DNA of 64,000 nt from Gordionus sp. m RMFG-2023 (taxonomy: Eukaryota; Nematomorpha; Gordioida; Chordodea; Parachordodidae). How positions within the stretch are numbered: position 1 is the stretch's first letter; every line of letters begins with the position of its first letter. The DNA is taken from positions 930,001-994,000 of the forward strand of contig NC_088778.1 of the NCBI RefSeq assembly GCF_954871325.1. The letters are read 5' to 3'. The notes beneath the pieces were generated by a model, which was given only the letters and a program-made list of their open reading frames with translations, was not told the DNA's origin and made no database searches. Shown one piece after another: positions 1 through 10,815 of this stretch. The position numbers were made by a program, and so were the translations under genes.

Positions 1-143
1 CGAATATTCGTATGAAGCCCATTTTTTTTTTAAAAAAAGGCGATTAAAACCTTTCCACCATTGAATAAGTCAGCTGATTTCGAGAATATTCCTGGCTGAG
101 ACTAAAAATTTACGAATTTAATTTATCATTTTTAAATGATTAG

Positions 144-401
144 GTGTTGGTGTACGGGGTAGGAGAGCACATAGGCAGGAACAACGCAGCGGATATCTTC
201 GTGTGGCAATACATGGGTTCCTGTGACTTTACCTACAACGACGATAATCAAAAGCACGCACTCAAGAAAAAGGATGTTCTTATCGTTCCTCGAGGCACTA
301 GGTTATCATTCATTCATATCTTTCGGGGGGAAATAGTTGACCGTAATATGATTATTGCCACATTGCAACCGCCATTTTTTTTTATATCCGTAAATGAATG
401 A
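144..401 (+). CDS. terminal exon of a cupin-like protein (partial gene)
   Basis: An open frame follows a splice-acceptor-like TTAG at 141-143 and runs 85 codons to a stop at 401. Base composition is much richer in G+C than the surroundings. The peptide has the look of a cupin beta-barrel: a DIFVWQYMGSC strand, an acidic turn, then KKKDVLIVPRGTRLSF, which resembles the second cupin motif (G-D/E-x-x-x-I-P-x-G) of 3-hydroxyanthranilate or homogentisate dioxygenase-type enzymes. No metal-binding His cluster is visible in this exon, so enzymatic identity is not claimed. Earlier exons would lie left of the window. The reading starts with GTG, as expected for an internal or terminal exon rather than a start. 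The tail after residue 70 (PPFFFISVNE) may be beyond the conserved domain. Confidence 0.45.
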   Translation: MLVYGVGEHIGRNNAADIFVWQYMGSCDFTYNDDNQKHALKKKDVLIVPRGTRLSFIHIFRGEIVDRNMIIATLQPPFFFISVNE

Positions 402-1913
402 ATGGTTTTAAAAAGGGGCGAGATGTAATGAATATTTTTTTTACACTTATTTGTTGATAATCTAAGAAATCGTTTTTTTTGTGCTTAAACCCCCCCCCCC
501 CATCTTCCCCTTGAAATTTTTAAATAAAAAAAGTGTCATCTTTTGGTAATGTGGTTTTTTTTTAAAAAATATAGATTAGCTAAAGTTTTACTATTATTAT
601 AACATCATTCTCCCCTAAATATTATATCAGATGGTAAAGTTTTTATTTAAAATAGGAATCTTTAATTTAGTAACTTTTATCTTTTGCCATTCAATTTACT
701 ACTATCATTTATCAGGGAGCCCTTCTGGTTACGAATTCAGGAATAAAAGATTTTTCTAAAAAGAAGAGTCCAGGATTGGGAACCAGCAAAAAATGCCGGG
801 ATTTCTGGGAAGTGTTCGTTTATATCACTAATAAAATATCGAATCGAGATTTTGTCATAAGGGGGAGGGAGATCATACCTTTTCTGTCAATTTTAATTTT
901 AATGAAAAATTTAAATAAACAAACAACTTATTTTAATTTTTATTTTCTCTCTTGTATATTTTATTATTAAAGTTATACCGCTATTAATCAACCTAACGCG
1001 TTGACGTTGCACATTGTCATCGATCCTCGAAAAAAATCTTGAAAAATTATTCTTCCAACATTTGAAAAAACGAAATTTGTAATTTAGCCATTTCTTTATT
1101 TATCCATTGGTTATATTATTTTATGTACGATATTTATTAAAAAATTATTTATATGATTTATTCGTGTTATAAAAAAATAAAAGTCGCGGCTTGAATTTAA
1201 AAAATTTGTCTTTGACGGAAGTAAGAATTTGAAAGCATTATTCATATTTCCGGTATGTCTGAATTTATTATTCAAAATTTAAATATTTTTTAGTTATCAT
1301 GATACATTTTAAGTATAGGGATGTAAAAATTAAACATTTCGCGAGTTAGCACTAATTAACGGCGTATACAAAAAATCATATTTTAGAGATATGCCAATCA
1401 TGACCCGTTCCATTACCCTGCCCAAGCCTTCTTTAAATATATTTCGGGCAGACCAATAATTTTTTTCGGGTCGAGTTTTTCGGGACAAAACCGGGCCGAA
1501 AATTTCGGGCTGGACCGGACTTGGGAAATTAGGCCCGATGCAGATCGCCATTGTTTATATCATATTTTATATTACCCCGCCGCGAATTCGCGCTAACAGT
1601 GAACGTAGGGTTAGGCCGCGTGATACATTTTTTTGAAACCACCATTTTAAAATCGTTTTTCTGCCTCTAGCGCGAGCTATAACCTCACGCAACCGCCAAA
1701 ATATTAAAATTTAAATATATATTTTTTTTATCATTTCACAATTTATTACACAAGTTATACAGACAGAAGTTTAATCATCGTGTATGACATTTATTATCCG
1801 CAAATTTAACCGATGTTAAAAGTTTAAAAAAGGTTTTTTATATTTTTTTTAAGGGCTATAAAATTATTAATTTTGATGATTGAAACGTATTTGCCGATCC
1901 ACATATTTTTCAC

Positions 1914-2030
1914 CGATCCGATCCGATATTTTCCGATATTGCTTCAAAACTGATCCGATATTTTCCGATATTGCTTCAAAACCGATCCGATATTTTCCGA
2001 TATTGCTTCAAAACCGATCCGATATATATC
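1914..2030. repeat. short tandem repeat, ~32-bp unit, ~3.5 copies
   Basis: The unit contains GATCCGATATTTTCCGATAT followed by TGCTTCAAAACC. It repeats three times almost without change and then decays into GATCCGATATATATC. It produces a spurious repetitive open frame on the plus strand. Confidence 0.85.
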
Positions 2031-2386
2031 TGATATTTATAACCACCCCTATAAGATGGATGCGCAGACAAGGTAGCTAGCTTTCGCTATTTTTTTTAAG
2101 ATAACGCGGCGGAGCTACCGCTACTGAAAAAAAGTATCGCGCTACTTTAATAGCACTAGTATGATATATCCATACGATACCACTAATTTTTCGAAAAATT
2201 TATATTTTATTTGGCATACCGGCAAAAATTTTTTTTTCGCGCCTTAATGTGTTTAATAATTGGAAATGGGAAAAGAAACGGAACAAAAAAAATTAATCGC
2301 GCTTAGAAATTTATTTTAACCGAATATTTAAAATACTCTCAAAAATTAAATTTGTTTAAGTTCACGAAGCTGAGGGAGTCTAATTG

Positions 2387-2561
2387 GTGTTGTTGAACGG
2401 CTCGTTAGGGTTAGGGTATTTCATCCAGAACACTTTTGTTTGTAGATGGAACAAAGGTTTGGAGATCTATTAGCCAAATCACGAGTGTTAGGTCATACTT
2501 CTTCTGGCTAAAATACCGACTTTTTAAAAATGGGGCTCAAAATGAAGCCATTTAACAACAC
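2387..2561. mobile_element. MITE, GTGTTGTTRAAYGGC family, copy 1
   Basis: The element is 175 bp, begins GTGTTGTTGAACGGCTC and ends GAAGCCATTTAACAACAC, giving near-perfect terminal inverted repeats. An inner segment (CTGGCTAAAATACCGAC, then TTTTTAAAAATGGGGCTCAAAA) recurs near 4220, 28170, 28940, 30380 and 56080. No open frame is present. A target duplication could not be fixed by eye. Confidence 0.6.
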
Positions 2562-3769
2562 TAGGAATGTATAATTTGATATTGAAAAATGTGCGATGAA
2601 ATATTGGTCAGAATATATTTTCCATGTGGATTATAGTAGTTATGATAAAATAGAAAATACAATGTTTATTTATTTTTTTCTCCCCGCAAAAAAAAAACAA
2701 TATCCCCCTTAACTAATAATTTTTTCTTAAAATTCTTTTTTTCCTATTAAACACGAGGAACAAAAGGGTGTTTTTTTTAATTAAAAAAACAAACTATAAG
2801 CATATTAATTGCATGAAAGGCTATTGTGTATTGTCTATAAAAAAAACTTTAGAATCAGATTTAAGGGAAGGTCGGCACCGTTAAGTCTTTAAATAAAACT
2901 TGCTCACTCGTAAGGAATGAGAGTTGGGCAGGTCTTAAAACAAAAAGGATTATAATTACAGATTTCTTGTTAGAAAAAAACATTTTTTTAGAATTTTAAC
3001 GGGTGCAATTTTTTTAAAAAAAATCGCTAGATGTGAGTAGATGCGATGAGGTAGATACTTAGTTGACTGCAAACCTGTCCCAAAAAACCCAAACCCGTCA
3101 ACCGAGCCTTGAGTTGGGTTGAGCTATTTGTGATAAATTTATTATTTCAGGATGAGTTGGGGGCTAGGATCAGGTTGGCTTGCAGGTTAACTGATCACAA
3201 GATATCATAGGCAAGGACCGGTTTACCGAATCGAAATCCGTTCGAACCCGGATCGATCTGATTGGGGTAAACATTTTTTCCCATCTCGATCGGATTTAGG
3301 CCACGATTTCAAAATTTATTAATTTTTTTAAAATAATTTTTCCAATAAATATCGTATTTTTTCAGCGGTTCGAATAAAAAAAATTCCTCAGATTTTATAG
3401 AAAAAAAAAATAAGTGGTCAGATTTAACGTTTTTTTGATTGGCGTATAAGTGACTTAAATTTACCCAATAATAATTAATCGTTCAATTTTTTTGGAAATA
3501 AATATTCCCTAATTCGGCGTTACAAGGGGGGGGGCCATTAAATTATTTAAAAAAAATTAATTGTATACACCTGTTTATTTTTACATATTTATACGTGCGC
3601 ATGCGCGCGCATGATTTTACCGTGTTTACGCCAAAATTACGTCAACGTTAATGTTAGGCCTTCGCCGCCATATGTTTTTTTTATTAAATATATTTGTAGG
3701 TTTTCCCAATAATTTTTTTTTTAAAATAGAAAATTTGAATATAAAATTTGTTTAACCAGAAACCTGATG

Positions 3770-4000
3770 CCAAATTCTTGAGCATACATGGTTCAGGCAT
3801 CCGTCTGAAAAGCCGACGGCGCGACGCTACCATCTGGGGATTATGACTGAACGCCTCTAAGTCAGAATCGCTCCTAGAAACGTAAACGATATTTAGTCGC
3901 GCTTCGGAGAACTCGGAAATACGGTTCGGATTTCCGGTTCGAATCGAACAAAGTTTGAAGTCGGAACCGCGTTTCGTTACCGACAACGAGGGCGTATAGA
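3770..4000 (+). rRNA. 3'-terminal fragment of 28S (LSU) rRNA, dispersed copy
   Basis: Positions about 3826-3870 read CTACCATCTGGGGATTATGA then CTGAACGCCTCTAAGTCAGA, the near-invariant sequence close to the 3' end of eukaryotic 28S rRNA (canonical form CTACCATCTGTGGGATTATG, one base longer). It continues with the expected GCTCCTAGAAACG and the CGGAGAACTCGGAAATACGG-like stretch. No 18S, 5.8S or upstream 28S sequence is present and AT-rich DNA starts abruptly on the left, so this is an isolated fragment, probably non-functional, rather than part of an rDNA unit. The G+C content stands out from the flanks. A MITE begins directly to its right. Confidence 0.85.
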
Positions 4001-4018
4001 AAGGGATTCTTCTTTACG

Positions 4019-4271
4019 GTTGCTTTATTCTAAACCGTTAGAAATGAAGGAAACATTAGCCAGAAAAATATTGCCTAGGCCTCGAGATTTGATTGGTAGA
4101 TGTTCAAAATTGCCTAAGCCTCGCAATTTCATTGGTAGATGTTTCAAACCTTCGCGCCAGCCACCTATGAAACAAAATCTTAAGGGGTTGCATAATATTT
4201 TTTCCCGATAAAATGATTGAGTTAGCCGTTTTTTTAAAAAAGCTGCTCCAAAATGAACGGTTTAGCAACAC
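4019..4271. mobile_element. MITE, GTGTTGTTRAAYGGC family, copy 2
   Basis: The left end GTTGCTTTATTCTAAACCGTT pairs with the right end AACGGTTTAGCAACAC. The right end also carries the family signature GTTAGCCGTTTTTTTAAAAA. It contains an internal near-duplication (GGCCTCGAGATTTGATTGGT versus AGCCTCGCAATTTCATTGGT). It abuts the 28S rRNA fragment. Confidence 0.55.
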
Positions 4272-5046
4272 TGCTGGAAAATGATTTCTTATGAATGCGA
4301 AATAAATTATTTTATATTTAAAGTCCAAAATCTGCACACAATGGATGTAAGTTTTTTTAATAAAAAACAGAACTTTACATCTTTTATATTTGTTAAATAA
4401 TTTTTGATTGGTTGAAATGAAATTATAATTTTTGATTGGTTAAAATGATTAATTTTTAAGTTTAACAATTTCTCTTCCTTTTCTATTTTTTTTTATTCCA
4501 TTAATTTGAGTTATATATATATAAATCACAAAGATACTTTTTTAAAAAAAATAAAATTTAACATCAAATAACCTTTAAACGCATTTATAATTAAATACCC
4601 GCCGAATTCCATCATTGAAGGATTAGAGGTAGATAAACCAAAAAATGATTAAAATGCGATTCTTATAATATACAATACAAAAATTTTAATATCAAACCTA
4701 GAGCAGTTTATAAGGTGAAAAATCAAGGCAAAAAGATGTAAAAAAAACAATAATTTATGTGTGGGCGATAATATAACTGTATTTTCGATATCGAGAGCGA
4801 CATTTATCTATCACATCACCCATAAAATTGCTTAGTTATTTATATTCTAAGCAATTGCATCGCAAACTTATCACTTTTCCCGATTTTAAAAATATAGCCC
4901 AAACATCAAATGTAAATCACAGGCCCTGCCAACTGAGACATGAAAAATATAGTGATCCATTTTCCTTTAATACCGGATGTATCAAATGACGGAAATATCA
5001 GAGCATTCACAATAGTTCTATGGTATTCTAATAAAGGACTTTCTGA

Positions 5047-5082
<36 letters not shown>

Positions 5083-5159
5083 ATTTATATCTATAATTAA
5101 ATTTAAACCTGATATTAAGGCTAAAGCTTTGAATATTATTTTAATATATTAATCTGTCG
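4272..5159. other. AT-rich DNA, no gene seen
   Basis: No supported exon. It contains a (GAAA)n array of about 39 bases near 5045-5083. Confidence 0.5.
5045..5083. repeat. (GAAA)n microsatellite
   Basis: About ten uninterrupted GAAA units, just upstream of the GPCR pseudogene. Confidence 0.95.
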
Positions 5160-5675
5160 ATGATTGAAGGAACGTGACCGATATAACATCCATTAATTTT
5201 AAAGGGCATTGTTTGTAAGCATAGGGGGTTCAACAGTGAGGTATCTATGCGTCATCATAGAATTTTGGGATTCCTGGTAATCTCTTGACGATTTTTATAG
5301 TTATCGCTAAGAGATTTCAATGTCAGGAAAACAGAGATCCCGATTCTAATTTGTAGCCCCTAACATATTAATATTACTGGTTATAATTCCATGGGGGGAG
5401 AGTTTATGATATTGATACGGCACCACCCGTTTTATCGATAATCTCCCTGCGCTAATGTCCTCATATCGCGTGTAAGCCATTGCGTATCCGTCCCCTACAT
5501 CCTAATTTATTCAAAATTGTATAAATATTAAAAGAAGTCTGCATGTTATCCCTACTCAATTCAGTAATAATATTATCTCTACCATTCCCGAAATTATTAT
5601 CAAGTAAAAAAAAGCCTATGCTGGTTCTACCAGACAAATAATATAACATATAAACAACACGGATCAGCTGGGAGA
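5160..5675 (+). pseudogene. GPCR pseudogene, truncated tandem copy
   Basis: This stretch aligns along its length with the first half of the intact receptor at 6019, in the same orientation. Matching landmarks are the ATGATTGAA start, AACGTGACCGATATAACATCC, CATCTGTGCGTCATCATAG-like DNA at TM1, the TTAATTCCATGGG of TM2, the TATCGATAATCTCC of TM3 and the TTATTATCAAGTAAA of TM4/ECL2. It is broken by an early TGA, several further stops and a deletion of about 85 bp between TM2 and TM3. It ends where ECL2 would begin. It looks closer to the 6019 copy than to the 12723 copy, which fits a local tandem duplication followed by decay. Confidence 0.85.
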
Positions 5676-5804
5676 CAAAATGATTTTTTTGTTGTGACTT
5701 ATTTCCAAGAATAACCATATAAATTATTAATTATCCTTTAATTATATACATGGGACACAATTTCTATTTATTTATTTATTTAATAAAATATATATATTAT
5801 TTTA

Positions 5805-7922
5805 TTTTAAATCGATATAACATAAAATGATTTCTTTCAAAACGGCGATATTTAAATGATAATAAATATTTAAAAAATTAAAAATTAATTGATATAAAAT
5901 ATTTTAAAAATATAATAATTTTAAGAAATCGATCCAATAATAATTTTTTTGAAATTTATATCTTATAATTAAAAAACCAAAAATATGAAATAATTCTTTG
6001 ATATATTTTCAATAAGCAATGATTGGAACTATCGATAAAACGATCACAGGGAACGTGACAGATATCACCTCCATAATTTTTAAGGACATTCTAGGTAAGC
6101 ATAGGGAGCTCAACAAAACGCTAGTGAAGCATCTGTGCGTCATCATAGCATTTGGAATCCCCGGTAACCTCTTGACGATTTTTATGGTGATTTCTAAGAG
6201 ACTCCATTGTCAGGTTCAGCAAAGATCCCGATTCTATTTTGTAACGCTGGCATTGGCCAACATACTAATATTAATGGTTTTAATTCCATGGGTGGTTTAC
6301 GATAGTAATAATTATTTTAAAAGCCAATATACGCTAATTTTTAGCGTATGGTTCGGCAAATTCGAGTGGTTCTTGGAAGACAGCATCGCCTGTTTCATCG
6401 ATTATCTCCTGGCTCTGATGTCCTTGGATCGCATGCTCGCCATCGCATATCCTTTCCTATATTCTAATTTATTTAAAATTGGAAACATCAAAAGAAGTGT
6501 GTATGTCATTCTACTTCTCAGCATAACATTATCCCTACCATTCTTGAATTATTATCAAGTAAAACGCATTCTCTGGTTCCACCAAACAAATGATACGACA
6601 TATAATACGACACTAAACAACACGGAGAGGGCTATTCCATCTTCTATTAAATTATCCCCTGATCACAAATATTTATTGAACATCGACCCCATCTATACAT
6701 ACTCATTTAACGATAAAATGGAAAAATTCTCCTCCATATTCGATAAAATTAGCGCCGTGATTACGAATTTGCTTCCTTGCCTCATCACGTTATCTAGCAA
6801 CGTTATAACCGCTATCCTATTTTATAGGAGATCCAATGCTACTTCAAGTAGAATAAAAATACCCTTATTTAGGGTCGGCCTAGAAACCCGTTTTTATTCC
6901 AGGATTCTGCTAAGATTCAAAGAATTCACTATTTCAACTCCCAAAGCGCTTAAAATTAGCATATTTCTCAAAAATTCCAATAGAGCAAATAACGCTGAAA
7001 CATCTAAGCAATCGAAATTATCATTGCAAGCCATTTCAAGAGGCAACCAAGTCTTACCGTGCTCAGTGGTGACATCGTCATCTTTGAGAATAGACTTGGT
7101 GAAAGAGAGAAACAGGAATTTTACCATACTAACCGGATGTTTAAGTTTGGCATCTGTCATATTTTCTCTGCCTTGGCTCATCTTTATATTTCAAAAGCTT
7201 CCAACCTGGGAAGACGATTTTTTGATGTCCGATCCTAACCTACAATTCTTCGTGTACGTAATGATGTACAGTCAATACTCAATTTATCCCTACTTGATTA
7301 TCCTGACTACACCTCTTTATAGGAAATATCTATTCAAATATATTTTATGCCCTTGTTGTTAGCTAACGAAGATTTTGCTAATTTTTTTTTTAGTTAACAT
7401 AATTTGAGATAATATGAAATGATCATCTCTTCCCCCAATTTATTTTATGATCAAACACATTTAATATGATATAGTATATATTTGTTAGTTAGTATCGTTT
7501 TATACGGTTGAGTAGCAAATAAATATATAAATTTAGTTTAATCAAACAAAATTGTGATCTATAAGGCCCTCTTATGAGGAGCTCAATTATGATAAAGATC
7601 TCGTTAAATAGCTAATTCATGAATTTATAAGTTTAAAACGGTTTAAAAGATACAAAATTGTTTTTTTATTAAGTTCTAGTTATTACTTTAAAAAAATATA
7701 TATACGTATCTCCTAATAGCTAGTGTTATTAAGTGAGAAGGCTTAATCCAAACAGTCGAATTAATCGTGAAAAATTTTAAACCCGACTCAAACTGAAATA
7801 AGACCCCAACTGACTTGATTCTCTGCGGTATCCTAAATTCTATTATTTTATTTTTTTTTCTTAGTAGAATTCTTGTTTGAATAGAATGTGAACTATAAAT
7901 TTTTTTTAGAACAATATTAAAC
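5805..7922. repeat. left arm of large inverted duplication
   Basis: This arm carries the plus-strand receptor gene plus about 200 bp upstream (the AAACGGCGATAT block near 5840) and about 560 bp downstream. It is matched in reverse complement by 10816-12905. The non-coding parts align with many small indels, so the duplication is not very recent, although one internal tract is identical (see findings). Confidence 0.85.
6019..7362 (+). CDS. rhodopsin-class (class A) G-protein-coupled receptor, copy 1
   Basis: An intronless frame of 447 codons with seven hydrophobic helices at about residues 38-60, 72-92, 115-138, 159-178, 245-268, 367-391 and 408-430. Class A marks: GN at 49-50 in TM1, LALAN in TM2 (usually LALAD), SLDRM at 135-139 ending TM3 (DRY-like), SLPW at 383-386 in TM6 and YPYLI at 423-427 in place of NPxxY. 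The family belongs with invertebrate neuropeptide or amine-like receptors, but the ligand cannot be read. Unusual: no cysteine at the TM3 position 25 residues before the DR arginine, and none in the long second extracellular loop (residues 180-243), which instead holds three N-glycosylation sequons (NDT, NTT, NNT). The usual TM3-ECL2 disulfide is therefore absent. The start codon is conserved in the paralogue. Intact frame, so likely functional. Confidence 0.92.
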   Translation: MIGTIDKTITGNVTDITSIIFKDILGKHRELNKTLVKHLCVIIAFGIPGNLLTIFMVISKRLHCQVQQRSRFYFVTLALANILILMVLIPWVVYDSNNYFKSQYTLIFSVWFGKFEWFLEDSIACFIDYLLALMSLDRMLAIAYPFLYSNLFKIGNIKRSVYVILLLSITLSLPFLNYYQVKRILWFHQTNDTTYNTTLNNTERAIPSSIKLSPDHKYLLNIDPIYTYSFNDKMEKFSSIFDKISAVITNLLPCLITLSSNVITAILFYRRSNATSSRIKIPLFRVGLETRFYSRILLRFKEFTISTPKALKISIFLKNSNRANNAETSKQSKLSLQAISRGNQVLPCSVVTSSSLRIDLVKERNRNFTILTGCLSLASVIFSLPWLIFIFQKLPTWEDDFLMSDPNLQFFVYVMMYSQYSIYPYLIILTTPLYRKYLFKYILCPCC

Positions 7923-9600
7923 AATCATTCCACCTTTAGCCTAATTAGAAATGTTTCCTCGACCTCTCACCCCATGCATCTATAATAATAATAATAAACA
8001 AATCGAGACTAGAAAGAGTCAGCCTTAATAATGGAATTTTGATTTTCCGGAAATGAATTCAAGGGGGAGGGGTCATAATCTAAAAATGGAAATCAATGCC
8101 ACACATAATATAATGCTACCTAGACCTATCTTGAAGATTCGTTCATTTAAAATATCGATCAATATAAAATAATTTTAGGGAATTAAACTAAAAATAAATT
8201 AAATTTAGTTTAATTAAAAGAATTACAAAATATAAGGAAATCTAAATGAAAGTTGTAACCAACTTTCTATTCTATAGACGCTCCAGGATTTGACTTCTTT
8301 TTATAAACAACAATTTTTTTTTTTATAATCTTGCATAATTCTCAGCTGTCGATACTGTTCTTCCAATTTAGCTCTGTGGGGTGAGGGATTTCTCTTCTAT
8401 CCCTCCCCAGCCCCACCGCTAACTACACGCCTGTTCCCATTAACGGGCATTTGGTCCTTTTGACTGCCCATTGGTCGGGCTTATCTAAAAAAAACTCATA
8501 TTTCTATTTTTATATATTAAAATAATAACAAAATTTTGACATTATAATAATTTTTTTTTTATTAAATTTTTAAATTTTATACTTTTTAACCATTAACGAT
8601 AAAATAAATATAATGACTTCTATATGATTATCAAAAAAGCTAAAAGATACGCTTGCTAATTTTAATGTATACAAAATCTTTAATTTTAAGCAAAAATCAA
8701 AGATTTATTTCCAACTTTGATACAGATCGCAATTAAGACTCCATTATTTTACCACAATAAATACAAAATTAAGATTATAAATAATTTTTTTAAAATATCT
8801 ATCCAAATTTCAGATTTTGTTTGTTTGCTATTGATAATAAAACTATTATAAATTTTCTTATTAATATTTTTTTTTTATCTAATCTTAAAATATCCTCTTA
8901 TCCATTTCCTTAATGACTTCATTTAGAAAGGGATTGATATTCTCTGATCTTATTTAAGAAATAATCTATGGCTCAAAGTTGCTTATAAATAATTTCATTT
9001 CTATAGGTAGTTATTAGTAAAAGTTTTATTATCAGTTCTTAGATTTAAAAGAATATTGATATTATTTTAAAGCTTGAAAATTGCTGGAAGGCTCTTAATG
9101 ATGGTGAGACATATAAGACTCTGAAAAAGGATTAAATTTTTTTGTACAAATTCCAAAAATTATCGATGTCGCTCAACTGTTGACAGGTAATTGATGACAG
9201 CTTAAAGATTACTTATTGATATAAAGCAAAAAATGTCATTGATGATAAGCTTGAGTTTATTAATTTTAATATTTAGGTTGACCTAGAAATATGTCTATGG
9301 CACCTGCCTCAGCTAATTTAAATATTCTATTGGTGTCATTCATTGCTTCAACAATATTAGATTTTCGTTGATAATATCTACTACAGTTTAGAAAATATAT
9401 CATTCAAACAATTAAAATAAATAAATGGAGTTTAGGAGATAAATATACACAATTATTTAGAAGCATTAGAAGCATTTTTGACCTTTATTATTGCAAGATC
9501 TCTTAGTATTATAGTTGTCGTTGTTTTAGTAATTGGGCATAGGTAAAAATTTGGGAAAGCCATTGCTGTTTTAAGAATTGAGTCTGTGATATCGCGAGGT
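7923..9600. other. AT-rich spacer between inverted GPCR arms, no gene seen
   Basis: No exon is supported. It contains short simple repeats (an AATAATAATAATA run near 7984) and low-complexity AT sequence. Confidence 0.5.
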
Positions 9601-10450
9601 GGATAGTTGTATGTAGACCTCTGCTTTTATAATCACGTGAATAACAGTTTTTACAATGGTCACAACGTCTGTCATGTAGGTTGTCATAGCGAGAGTTGTA
9701 ATGGTTGTAAAAACGATCGTCATAACGGTCGACGTAGTGATTGGCATAAGTGTTATTGTAGCGATTACCGAAACGGCTGCCGCGACTATTGTGGTAGCGA
9801 TTATCGTGGCGGTTGTCGTACAGGAACTGTTACTTGGTGGAGGCGATGTATCTTACAAGAGATTTGTCACATGTACTTGTCCTGTTTAGGTTTCTCGGCC
9901 TCATAGATATTCTTAGCTTTGCCCAGATACTTTATCCCTCTTGTATTCGAGGTGATCCAGATGTATAGCTTCTACCTTCGCCATGTCCCTAATATCTTCT
10001 TCTAAATCGATATCGTTGACATCCTCTATAGTCAGACCACTGAATTTGCATTCTTTGTTGAGTCTGGCTATGCCCATGACCCATGTCTTATACGTCTCTT
10101 CTTTGTTTTCACGGGAGCATACTCGGAGAGCTTGGCATTATAGATCTTTGGAGGGATTGTAAGTTTAAATTTTATCAAGAAGATCGATGGGATCAAAGAG
10201 ATCTGCTTCCGTACAGATCGCTCCAATGTTGATGAATTTTCTGTTGGAAATCTTACTGATGTCGAAGAAGCTTTGTATTTTTCGATATAAGCGTTGGCGT
10301 CGTTGCTAAATTTTTGAGAAATTCATGTTTGGATAAACTAGGTTATGTAAGTGGAGTTGTTCGTAGCGCCTATCGGTAAAGAGGGTTTTCTTAAATATAA
10401 GCGTCGTTCCTACTCCAAGAGAGAATGCCTAGAGGAGTTCAAAAATCATG
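9600..10450 (-). pseudogene. gag-like retroelement remnant
   Basis: Read on the minus strand, about 10110-9990 gives KTWVMGIARLNKECKFSG and then an acidic segment ending EEDIRDMAKVEAI. This is the layout of the C-terminal half of LTR-retrotransposon gag (the 'tWl.glr.L...C.F' followed by 'irD.lV' region). Further along, at about 9890-9650, the same strand encodes repetitive Arg/Tyr/Asn/Asp-rich sequence with units such as DNRYHN and YDDRFYNHYN. These end in RRCDHCKN, a CxxC resembling the start of a nucleocapsid zinc knuckle. Several stops and frame changes separate the parts. The plus-strand frames here (Val/Ile-rich and Cys-rich) are mirror images of this repeat. No pol or LTRs were recognised nearby, so the parent element is uncertain. 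Confidence 0.5.
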
Positions 10451-10649
10451 TTTAAATTTGGGATGAAAATTCCCAGGAGCCAATATGCATTACATAAATT
10501 GATCACCATAAAATAAAACACGTGGAAAAGAAGACCATGAATTAAATAATGAGAAATTTTTTAGTGTTTTGATTGGAATAATATTATTTTTTTTATTACA
10601 TTTTTCCTGATCATGATATTGTATTATATTTTATTTTTAAATTACTAAA

Positions 10650-10752
10650 AATTATATATATATATATATAATAAAAGTTAAATTTAAGTTAATAATAAAA
10701 AATTATATATATATATATATAATAAAAGTTAAATTTAAGTTAATAATAAAAA
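10650..10752. repeat. tandem duplication of a ~51-bp AT-rich unit
   Basis: Two adjacent copies of a unit made of an (AT)n stretch followed by AATAAAAGTTAAATTTAAGT and TAATAATAAAA. Confidence 0.9.
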
Positions 10753-10815
10753 ATTATTAAATGAATTAATAAAAACAAAATGGCTAAAATATCGACTAGA
10801 TTAAAGATTTGTTTT

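Larger units (their letters stand above)
402..3769. other. AT-rich intergenic DNA, no gene seen
   Basis: No convincing exon was found here. The stretch contains homopolymer runs (a C run near 490, a G run near 3526), cryptic CCGGGTCGGG-like simple sequence at 1440-1545 and 3060-3260, a GC-rich alternating patch near 3595-3612, and the two short repeats listed separately. Confidence 0.5.

Noticed and set aside
1880-2080. 66-codon plus-strand frame with internal repeats
   Set aside because: Produced by the ~32-bp tandem repeat; no start context or homologue.
2400-2420. TTAGGGTTAGGG, possible telomeric repeat
   Set aside because: Only two units, inside a MITE; no array.
3684-3986. 100-codon minus-strand frame
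   Set aside because: Antisense to conserved 28S rRNA sequence.
9607-9906. Cys-rich and Val/Ile-rich plus-strand frames that look like a secreted or membrane protein
   Set aside because: They are antisense to the Arg/Tyr/Asn-rich gag-like repeat, which makes better sense on the minus strand.
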